This document shows, in pieces, positions 57,650 through 64,000 of a stretch of DNA of 64,000 bases (position 1 is its first letter; every line of letters begins with the position of its first letter). The position numbers and the translations under genes are program-made. Location: the NCBI GenBank assembly GCA_021838785.1, contig JAKCCV010000004.1:1-64000 (forward strand). The letters are read 5' to 3'. Below the pieces are notes generated by a model. It made no database searches. It worked only from the letters and a program-made list of their open reading frames with translations, and was not told the origin of the DNA. This DNA is from Acidobacteriota bacterium. Its GTDB lineage: Bacteria; Acidobacteriota; Terriglobia; UBA7540.

Positions 57650-58887
57650 TTTATTTCACCGAACTTCAAAACCTGCCCATGTTTGACGTGCGGGGCGAAT
57701 ATCTGGGCCGATTGGTGGATTTGGTCGTTGATCCGGGACGCAATTCACTGCGCGTCGCATCGTATCTGGTCAAAACACCTTCCAATGCGTTGCTGTGCAT
57801 TACGCACGAGCAAGTGCAGTCCATCTCGGTTCGAGCCGGACAAACTTCGGTGCCTCGCGGCGAATTGCGCTGCTATTCGCCCGACGAAGGATTATTGCAC
57901 CTCAAAAAAGACGTGCTCGATCAGCAAGTCATTGACGTGAATCATCGCAAAGTGGTCCGCGTAAACGATATAGATTTGGACATCGTTCCCACCGACGGCC
58001 ACACGGACCTCCGAATCTTAGGCGTGAATGTGGGCCTGGCGGCCGCCGTGCGCCGGTTGCTCCAGGGGCTGACGGCCAAGCATACCCTGCGGCGCCTTTC
58101 CAGCCTGTTTCCTTCCAAAACGATTCGCTGGGAGTTCGTCAACCTGATTGAGCCAGATCCCGCGCGCCGGCTGAAGCTCAAGCTGTCGTCGGATCGCCTC
58201 GCCAAGCTCCATCCGGCCGATCTCGCCGACATCCTCGAGCAGTTGAGCCGCGATGAGCAACGGGCCGTGCTGGAGACCTTGGACGAGGAAACCGCCGCCC
58301 AAGTCATGTCCGAAATCCCGGCTCATCTTCAGGCGACTCTCGTCGAGAGCTTCGGCCCGCACAAAGCCGCCGATATTGTGGAACAAATGCCTCCCGATGA
58401 GGCTGCCGACTTGCTCCAGGAGCTGCCGCCGGAAACCTCGGCCGAGCTGTTGGCGGATATGGAAAAAGAGGAAGCCACGGAGGTCAAGGAACTGCTCGGC
58501 TTTGAAGAAAACACGGCGGGCGCCCTCATGACCACGGAATACGTCGTGGTGGGAGAAACGGCGACGGTGGGCGGATTGATGGAAATCTTGAAGCACTTCG
58601 AGGGAAACATTGAGTCCGTGCACGAGGTCTATCTCATCAACTCGGAGGCCACGCTTATTGGCGCGGTGCCGCTGGCGCGCATTCTGCTGGCCGCCCCGGA
58701 CACCCAACTGCTGACCCTCGCCAAAGACCCTCTCCTTCAGGTTTCGGCCCACGCCGACGCCAAAACCGTCGTGGACTTGTTTCACAAATACAATCTTCTG
58801 ACGCTACCGGTGGTGGACGATCATAACCGCCTTATTGGTGTGATTACGGCGGACGACGTCCTTGAACTGGTGGTGAAGCGGCACTGA
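57646..58887 (+). CDS. Soluble MgtE sensor-module protein: PRC barrel, MgtE-N and CBS pair, no membrane pore
   Basis: Three units are visible in 413 aa. Residues 1-95 resemble a PRC-barrel (LGRLVDLVVDPGRNSLRVAS). Residues about 180-285 form the MgtE-N helical superfamily domain with AKLHPADLADILEQLSRDEQ and ADIVEQMPPDEAADLLQELP. Residues about 285-413 are a CBS pair with GALMTTEYVVVGETATVG and LPVVDDHNRLIGVITADDV. In MgtE these cytosolic domains bind Mg2+ and close the channel. Here the protein ends right after CBS2; the five-helix pore of full MgtE (about 450 aa) is missing. It precedes a permease gene (stop/start TGATG), so it likely gates that permease. Start ATG 57646 overlaps the uORF stop. 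Confidence 0.88.
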   Translation: MIYFTELQNLPMFDVRGEYLGRLVDLVVDPGRNSLRVASYLVKTPSNALLCITHEQVQSISVRAGQTSVPRGELRCYSPDEGLLHLKKDVLDQQVIDVNHRKVVRVNDIDLDIVPTDGHTDLRILGVNVGLAAAVRRLLQGLTAKHTLRRLSSLFPSKTIRWEFVNLIEPDPARRLKLKLSSDRLAKLHPADLADILEQLSRDEQRAVLETLDEETAAQVMSEIPAHLQATLVESFGPHKAADIVEQMPPDEAADLLQELPPETSAELLADMEKEEATEVKELLGFEENTAGALMTTEYVVVGETATVGGLMEILKHFEGNIESVHEVYLINSEATLIGAVPLARILLAAPDTQLLTLAKDPLLQVSAHADAKTVVDLFHKYNLLTLPVVDDHNRLIGVITADDVLELVVKRH

Positions 58888-60167
58888 TGGCCAACTCCCG
58901 CCCCATCCCTAAAAAACTGCGCCACTGGCGTCGCAATTTCCTCATCTTCCTTTCCATCTTGGGCCCCGGCATTATCACTGCCAATGTGGACAACGACGCC
59001 GGAGGCATCTATACCTACTCCGTCGCCGGGGCCAAGTTCGGCCTGACGCTGCTGTGGACGCTCATCCCCATCACCGTCGCCCTAATTGTCGTGCAGGAAA
59101 TGGTGGCGCGCATGGGCGCGGTGACCGGCAAAGGCTTGGCCGACCTCATCCGCGAGGAATACGGCTTCCGCACCACGTTCATCTTAATGGCCTTTTTGAT
59201 AATCGCGGACTTCGGCAACACGGTGACCGAATTCGCCGGCCTCGCTTCCGGCATGTCGGTGTTTCACGTCACCCGCTACATTGCGGTTCCGCTGGGCGCC
59301 TTGCTGGTGTGGACCTTGGTAGTGAAAGGAACGTATCGTTCGGTAGAAAAGGTCTTCCTGGTCGCGTGCGTTTTTTACATTGCCTATCCCATCTCCTGTT
59401 TTCTCGCCCATCCGGATTGGGGTCAGGCGGTGCTGAGCACGGTCAAACCCACCTTTCAGTTCAACGCCCCCTATTTGTACATGTTTGTCGGCGTGGTGGG
59501 CACCACCATCGCTCCCTGGATGCAGTTCTATCTTCAATCGGCGGTGGTGGAAAAGGGAATCAAGCTTCGGGATTACGTCTATTCCCGCTGGGACGTTATT
59601 GTCGGCTGCATCTTCACCGACGTGGTGGCTTTCTTTATCATCGTCGCCTGCGCCGCGACGCTTTACGTGAGTGGCCATCGTCACATCAAAGACGCGGGCG
59701 ACGCTGCCATAGCGCTGCGCCCCTTGGCGGGCCACCTGGCCAGCGCGCTGTTTGCCTTTGGCCTGTGCAATGCTTCCATCTTTTCCGCCTGCATTCTCCC
59801 CCTGGCCACGGCCTATTACGTCTGCGAAGGGCTGGGCCTCGAATCCGGCATTGACAAGCGCTTCCATGAAGCCCCCACCTTCTATTATCTTTATACGGGC
59901 CTGATTGTGTTGGGCGGGTTGGTCGTCATCGCCCTGAAAGAATCCGACCAAGTCCCCATCATCCTTCTCTCCCAGGTGGTCAACGGCATCCTCTTGCCTT
60001 TTGTTTTGATCTTTATGTTACGGCTCTGCAATCGCGAGGACTTGATGGGCTCCTATCGCAATACCCGCGCCTTCAACGTGATCGCCTGGGCCACCTCCGT
60101 GTTGATGATTGGCCTGACGCTGCTGTTGGCGGTCAGTTCCTTCTTTCCGGGCGGCGTGCCGAGCTGA
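58887..60167 (+). CDS. NRAMP-related magnesium-type transporter
   Basis: The 426-aa protein has 11 helices in the NRAMP arrangement. The helix 1 metal motif is NDAGG (Asp37-Ala-Gly-Gly40) instead of DPGN, and helix 6 has TTIAPWMQF (Ala209-Pro-Trp-Met) instead of the MPH motif. Loss of Asn and Met with retention of Asp is what distinguishes the Mg2+-transporting NRAMP relatives (NrmT/NRMT) from manganese and iron NRAMPs. The gene is under an M-box and its ATG overlaps the stop of the MgtE-sensor gene. I infer Mg2+ uptake controlled by that sensor protein. Mn2+ co-transport remains possible. The protein also has FLSILGPGIITANVDNDAGG, ending at the motif. Confidence 0.88.
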   Translation: MANSRPIPKKLRHWRRNFLIFLSILGPGIITANVDNDAGGIYTYSVAGAKFGLTLLWTLIPITVALIVVQEMVARMGAVTGKGLADLIREEYGFRTTFILMAFLIIADFGNTVTEFAGLASGMSVFHVTRYIAVPLGALLVWTLVVKGTYRSVEKVFLVACVFYIAYPISCFLAHPDWGQAVLSTVKPTFQFNAPYLYMFVGVVGTTIAPWMQFYLQSAVVEKGIKLRDYVYSRWDVIVGCIFTDVVAFFIIVACAATLYVSGHRHIKDAGDAAIALRPLAGHLASALFAFGLCNASIFSACILPLATAYYVCEGLGLESGIDKRFHEAPTFYYLYTGLIVLGGLVVIALKESDQVPIILLSQVVNGILLPFVLIFMLRLCNREDLMGSYRNTRAFNVIAWATSVLMIGLTLLLAVSSFFPGGVPS

Positions 60168-60199
60168 GCGCCGCGGCCGCCGCTCGATGCCCCGCCTGC

Positions 60200-61429
60200 T
60201 TATTCCGGCTCTTCAAACATGCGATTTTCGGGGACCACCACCACAATACCGCTCTCGGTGACGTGATATTTCTTGCGATCTTCCTCCAGGTTGTACCCGA
60301 TTTCGGTGTGTTCCGGCAGATGGATGTGGCGGTCAATAATCGCGCGGCGAATGCGGGAATAGCGACCGATGTTCACGTGAGGGAAAATGACCGAGCTTTC
60401 CACTTCCGTGTAACTGTTGACCCGAACATCGTAGCTGATGACCGAATTCATTACCCGCCCACCGGAAATGATGGAGCCCATGGCCACCGTCGAGTCCACG
60501 GCAATGCCCATGCGCCGCCCCTCCTGGGCGAAGACGAATTTGGCCGGCGGATATTGTCGCTGATACGTGCGGATGGGCCACTCACGGTCATAGAGGTTGA
60601 AAACCGGATTCACGGAAACCAAGTCCATGTTGGCTTCGTAATAGGCGTCGAGAGTTCCGATGTCCCGCCAGTAAAGCGCCTCTTTCTTGTTCTCATCCAC
60701 AAACTCGAAGGCATAGACGTTGCCACGGTCAATCAGCTTGGGAATGACATCTTTTCCAAAGTCGTGGCTCGAGGTGGGGTCCTGCGCGTCTTCCATGAGC
60801 GCTTGAATCAGCAAATCGCGGTTGAAGCAATAGATGCCCATGGAGATTTCGCATTGGTTCGGATTGTCAGGCGCCGGCTTGGGGTCCTGGGGCTTCTCTT
60901 GCCACCCCACGATGCGATGCTGCGAGTCCACCTCCACGACGCCAAAACGCGACGCCTGCGCGCGGTCCACGCGAATGGTTCCGACGGTGACCTGGGCGCC
61001 GGCGTCGGCGTGGCGGCGGAGCATCAGTTGATAATTCATCTTGTACACATGGTCGCCGGAAAGCACCAGCACGTACTTGCAGTTCTCGCTGCCAATGGAA
61101 TAAAGGTTCTGATAAATCGCGTCCGCCGTGGCGCGGTACCAGTGTTCGCCCACCCGCATCATGGGCGGGAGCACTTGCACGAACTCGCCCAGCTCGCTGT
61201 TGAGGAAGCTCCAACCCTCCCGCAGGTGCCGGTTCAGCGAGAGCGCTTTGTACTGAGTGAGAACGTAAATGCGTCGCAGGTCGGAGTTAATGCAGTTGGA
61301 GAGCGTGATGTCAATGATGCGGTAAATGCCCCCGAAGGGCACCGCCGGCTTGGCGCGGTCGCGCGTTAAAGGATAGAGACGCTCGCCCGCTCCCCCTGCC
61401 AGAAGGCATACAATCGCGTCGCGCACCAT
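60200..61429 (-). CDS. glgC: Glucose-1-phosphate adenylyltransferase
   Basis: GlgC makes ADP-glucose for glycogen synthesis. The nucleotide-binding sequence is LLAGGAGERLYPLTRDRAKP, followed by FGGIYRIIDITLSNCINS and ALYWRDIGTLDAYYEANMDL, quoted in parts, with a left-handed beta-helix C-terminal domain. I chose ATG 61429 (409 aa), with AGGAG ten bases upstream, because the longer reading adds 25 non-conserved residues. It is convergent with the NRAMP gene. Other glycogen genes are not in the window. Confidence 0.94.
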   Translation of the reverse strand: MVRDAIVCLLAGGAGERLYPLTRDRAKPAVPFGGIYRIIDITLSNCINSDLRRIYVLTQYKALSLNRHLREGWSFLNSELGEFVQVLPPMMRVGEHWYRATADAIYQNLYSIGSENCKYVLVLSGDHVYKMNYQLMLRRHADAGAQVTVGTIRVDRAQASRFGVVEVDSQHRIVGWQEKPQDPKPAPDNPNQCEISMGIYCFNRDLLIQALMEDAQDPTSSHDFGKDVIPKLIDRGNVYAFEFVDENKKEALYWRDIGTLDAYYEANMDLVSVNPVFNLYDREWPIRTYQRQYPPAKFVFAQEGRRMGIAVDSTVAMGSIISGGRVMNSVISYDVRVNSYTEVESSVIFPHVNIGRYSRIRRAIIDRHIHLPEHTEIGYNLEEDRKKYHVTESGIVVVVPENRMFEEPE

Positions 61430-61664
61430 GTCGCCGGGTCTCCTCTCATAGACGTTGGAAGAGCGCCCACGGAAATGCTGACGGCTCCGTCGCTCCGCGC
61501 CCAAACCGGGCCGTCGTCATTATATCAAATCTGTTCCACGCCATGCCGCGCCCCTTCGACGACCCTTGGGAACTCGCGCCCGCCCCTCCGCCCCAAGCCG
61601 ATGTCGCTGCTGCGCCGTGGGCGACTATGTTATATTGCTCAAGGACCCGGACGATTCCCCGCCC

Positions 61665-62798
61665 ATGCGTTCCCATTCGCTTTCGCTCGCTGGTTACGCC
61701 ATGCCCGTCGAAAAGACGCAGGGCCGTCGCTATCCCGAGCCTTCTCACCCTTATCGGAACGAATACGAGCGCGACCGCGATCGCATCATTCATTCCCGGG
61801 CCTTTCGCCGCTTGGAAAACAAGACCCAGGTGTTCACACGCCGCTTCTCCGACCATTTCCGCAACCGGCTGACCCACACCCTGGAGGTAGCTCAAATCAG
61901 CCGCACCGTGGCCAAGGCCCTCCGGCTCAACACCGACCTCGCAGAAGCCCTGGCGCTGGTCCACGATGCCGGCCATCCGCCCTTTGGTCACACCGGCGAG
62001 GCTACGCTCGATGGTCTGATGCAGCGCTATGGCGAACGCTTCGACCACAACCTTCACGCCCTGCGCATCGTCGAGCAATTCGAGCAAAAGTACGCGGCTT
62101 TCCCCGGCCTCAACTTGACCTTCGAGGTACGGGAAGGCATCATCAAACACTCGCGCTCCTACGACCCGCAACAATATCCCGAGTTGGCCGAATACCGCCT
62201 GAATGAGCACCCGCCCGTGGAGGCTCAATTGATTGACCTGGCGGATGAGATTGCCTACAACTGCGCCGACCTCGACGACGGCTACGAAGCCAAGCTCTTG
62301 ACGCTCGCGCAGATTCGGCAAGGCGTGCCGATTTTTGACAGGCACCTGCGGCGGCAGGAGCGCAAATTCCCTCGCGCGCCCGAAAAGCTGAAGTTCAATG
62401 AGGCGCTGCGCAGCGTTCTCGATTGCCTCGCCACGGGCCTGATTGAGCGCACCCGCGACGAACTGCGCCGCCTCGGCATCCGCTCGGTGGAAGAGGTGCG
62501 GGCCGCCCCGGCTCGTGTCGCCGGCTGGAGCCCGTCGCTCCGCCGGCATAACCGGCAACTGAAGGACTTCCTCGCTCAGAACCTCTATTCCCACTCCGAA
62601 ATCCGTCGTGAGCGGCAGCGCATCCTTCGCATGATGACCGAGCTTTTCAACCATTTTGTCGAGCATCCGCAGAGCCTGCCGCCTTTCTATTACGAAGAAA
62701 CGCGCCGCGAACCCACCCATCGCATTGTCTGCGATTACATCGCCGGCATGACCGATCACTATTTGATCGAACAGCACGCCAAATTCCTCGGTCCTTGA
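61665..62798 (+). CDS. dgt: Deoxyguanosinetriphosphate triphosphohydrolase-like HD protein
   Basis: The HD-domain dNTPase cleaves dNTPs to nucleoside and triphosphate. It contains RIIHSRAFRRLENKTQVF, RNRLTHTLEVAQISRTVA, and the HD metal motif in LVHDAGHPPFGHTGEATLD, followed by EIAYNCADLDDG. Length 377 aa from ATG 61665. ATG 61701 is the alternative; neither has a strong ribosome-binding site. TATATT at 61631-61636 could be its -10. The protein belongs to the shorter, type-2 dNTPase group rather than E. coli Dgt. Confidence 0.88.
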   Translation: MRSHSLSLAGYAMPVEKTQGRRYPEPSHPYRNEYERDRDRIIHSRAFRRLENKTQVFTRRFSDHFRNRLTHTLEVAQISRTVAKALRLNTDLAEALALVHDAGHPPFGHTGEATLDGLMQRYGERFDHNLHALRIVEQFEQKYAAFPGLNLTFEVREGIIKHSRSYDPQQYPELAEYRLNEHPPVEAQLIDLADEIAYNCADLDDGYEAKLLTLAQIRQGVPIFDRHLRRQERKFPRAPEKLKFNEALRSVLDCLATGLIERTRDELRRLGIRSVEEVRAAPARVAGWSPSLRRHNRQLKDFLAQNLYSHSEIRRERQRILRMMTELFNHFVEHPQSLPPFYYEETRREPTHRIVCDYIAGMTDHYLIEQHAKFLGP

Positions 62799-62977
62799 AC
62801 GCCCCGTCTCGGCTCACGGCGCACGGGTTGCTTTTCACCTCGCGTGGGCTATCGAACCCTCCGACAAAAAGTTTCCATTTTTTCCCCTCGTCGAATTTTT
62901 TCGGGCAGCCGATACATCATCAGCAAGCATCTGGGTGCTATAGTGATTGTTTTTGGAATTTCATAGGGAGGTGGGGA

Positions 62978-64000
62978 TTGAAAAAAGCCCAAACATCGAA
63001 CGGGCGTGGTGCGGGCCTCGTCATTTTCGTTCTGGTTGTCCTGATAGGATTAGTCATCCTTGGGGTGAAGGTTTTCAGTCCGGAAGCGCCGGCCATTCGG
63101 CTGACGAACCCGGTGAAAGCGCTGGGCAAAAGCACGGAACTTCGAGTGGAGGTTTCCGACCCTCGGCATCGCATCAAAGCGGTGAGCATCCGCGTGGAGC
63201 AGAAGGGCAAGGCGTTTAAGCTGCCCGTCGCCGTCGCCGTGGCGCACCCGCCGGGTCCGCCTTGGTGGAAGTTTTGGGCCTCGCGCCCCGTCAGCCGTTG
63301 GACCGTGACCGCTCGCGCCGGGCAACAGGAACTTCCCGCGCTTCATCAAGGCCACGCCCGCATCGTCATCACCGCGGTCAACAATTCCTGGGGCCGCTTT
63401 TTCCGCGGCGGCCGCAGCGTGATGGTCCTCCGGCTGCCCGTGCGCTTCTCCCCTCCGCAAATCTACGTGTTGACCACCCAAAACAATGTCACTGACGGCG
63501 GCTGCGCCATGGTCGTCTTTCGCGTCTCGCGCGGCACCGTGCTCTCCGGCGTTCAGGTTGGCCCCTACTTTTTCCGGAGCTACCCCATGCCGAAAGCCAA
63601 GCACGACACGCGGCTTTGTTTATTCGCCTTTCCTTACGGCGTGCCTCCTTCCACGCCGGCGCACCTGATGGCCCGCGACGATGCGGGCAACGTAACGCTG
63701 GCGAACTTCGATTATCGCGTCCTGCCGAGAAAATTCCATCGCGGCAAGATTGTCCTGACGCACTCCTTCATGGAGCGCCTGGTCCCCCCCATCATGAGCG
63801 AGTCGCCTCAGCTTAAGAACCAAGGGAGTCTGCTCAAAAATTTCCTTCAAATCAACCGTCAGTTGCGACAAACGGACACCGCGCTGCTTTTCAAATACGG
63901 TCAGGAAACCACGCACCACTTTTTATGGTCCAAGCCTTTCCTGGCTCTGCCGCATTCCAAGGTGGAGGCCGGCTACGGCGACGCGCGTTCTTATTTTTAT
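62978..64000 (+). CDS. N-terminal part of an M23-type peptidase-like envelope protein (truncated by window end)
   Basis: The frame is open from the TTG at 62978 to the last base, so it continues outside the window; 341 codons are visible. GGAGG lies just upstream of the TTG. One membrane helix (about residues 14-30, VIFVLVVLIGLVILGVKVF) anchors it. A beta-rich, immunoglobulin-like region follows (about 35-200). Near the end FLALPHSKVEAGYGDARSY resembles the segment before the M23 active site in acidobacterial endopeptidases, where a HLG(F/Y)D motif should follow off the edge. The catalytic domain itself is not seen, so the assignment rests on this motif. Confidence 0.65.
   Translation, partial: MKKAQTSNGRGAGLVIFVLVVLIGLVILGVKVFSPEAPAIRLTNPVKALGKSTELRVEVSDPRHRIKAVSIRVEQKGKAFKLPVAVAVAHPPGPPWWKFWASRPVSRWTVTARAGQQELPALHQGHARIVITAVNNSWGRFFRGGRSVMVLRLPVRFSPPQIYVLTTQNNVTDGGCAMVVFRVSRGTVLSGVQVGPYFFRSYPMPKAKHDTRLCLFAFPYGVPPSTPAHLMARDDAGNVTLANFDYRVLPRKFHRGKIVLTHSFMERLVPPIMSESPQLKNQGSLLKNFLQINRQLRQTDTALLFKYGQETTHHFLWSKPFLALPHSKVEAGYGDARSYFY

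Noticed and set aside
57646-58887. Calling this a complete MgtE magnesium channel
   Set aside because: No membrane helices follow the CBS pair; the protein ends at the second CBS domain.
58887-60167. Calling this permease a manganese/iron NRAMP (MntH)
   Set aside because: The Met and Asn metal ligands of NRAMP are replaced and the gene is under an M-box with MgtE sensor domains.
60263-61369. 368-codon plus-strand frame opposite glgC
   Set aside because: Histidine- and valine-rich antisense shadow with no family match.
61446-62777. 443-codon minus-strand frame opposite the dGTPase gene
   Set aside because: The dGTPase frame has the HD motifs; the antisense frame shows no domain.
1-64000. 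CRISPR array, tRNA, rRNA or prophage
   Set aside because: No regularly spaced repeats, no T-arm/anticodon pattern, no rRNA segments and no phage structural genes were seen when reading both strands; a tRNAscan/Infernal run would be decisive.

Overview
The window (64,000 bp, GC-rich, roughly 58-60% by eye) looks like chromosomal DNA of an Acidobacteriota bacterium. I base this on the gene style: a TonB-dependent receptor with an N-terminal carboxypeptidase-regulatory domain, a DUF4139 protein, tandem PilZ domains, several unnamed small membrane proteins, and M23 peptidases with acidobacterial architecture. The taxonomy is an inference; no rRNA is present. I see no prophage, CRISPR array or tRNA. 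The only mobile-element trace is a decayed integrase/transposase fragment at the left edge.

Layout. 1-340: IS remnant. 0.4-3 kb: SAM hydrolase-type enzyme and a CorC-like transporter. 3.2-13.6 kb (minus strand): tightly packed housekeeping run valS-nadC-birA-coaX-hypothetical-rlmD-comEC. 13.7-20.8 kb: a trifunctional acyl-ACP synthetase/ACP/acyltransferase fusion, then a cobalamin island made of a B12 riboswitch with a visible transcription terminator, a BtuB-like receptor, a DUF6580 membrane protein, and a convergent BtuF-like binding protein. 20.9-24 kb: pyruvate kinase and orphan membrane proteins. 24.3-28.9 kb: nitrogen module amt-glnK(PII)-glnD. 29-31 kb: zinc-ribbon protein, tandem PilZ protein, MlaF-like ATPase. 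31.4-39.7 kb: M23 peptidase, N-acetylmuramoyl-alanine amidase, GerMN protein, RNase PH, RdgB, PEGA protein, serine protease, GltX. 39.7-43.8 kb (minus): redox/envelope operon ccdA-lgt-tlpA-dsbD(alpha)-yfcE ending in an intrinsic terminator; ccdA and the separate DsbD-alpha gene form a split DsbD. 44-51.5 kb: HAD hydrolase, DUF4139 protein, QueA, an NRAMP-family transporter with an operator-like promoter, and a GH3 glycosidase. 51.7-57.2 kb: aroC-def-fmt-rsmB, a DJ-1/PfpI protein and a ThuA protein. 57.3-60.2 kb: magnesium module. 60.2-64 kb: glgC, dGTPase and a truncated M23-type gene.

The most interesting system is the magnesium module at 57.2-60.2 kb. An M-box riboswitch is followed by a 40-codon upstream ORF with a well-placed Shine-Dalgarno, then a protein that has a PRC-barrel plus the cytosolic MgtE-N and CBS sensor domains but no MgtE membrane pore, then an NRAMP-related permease whose metal-site residues (DPGN to DAGG, Met to Ala) match the magnesium-type NRAMP relatives. 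Stops and starts overlap at both junctions (ATGA, TGATG), so the three reading frames appear translationally coupled. I infer a Mg2+ transporter in which the MgtE gating/sensor module acts in trans on an NRAMP-type permease. A second permease of the same subfamily lies at 47.7 kb behind a near-perfect 16-bp palindrome.
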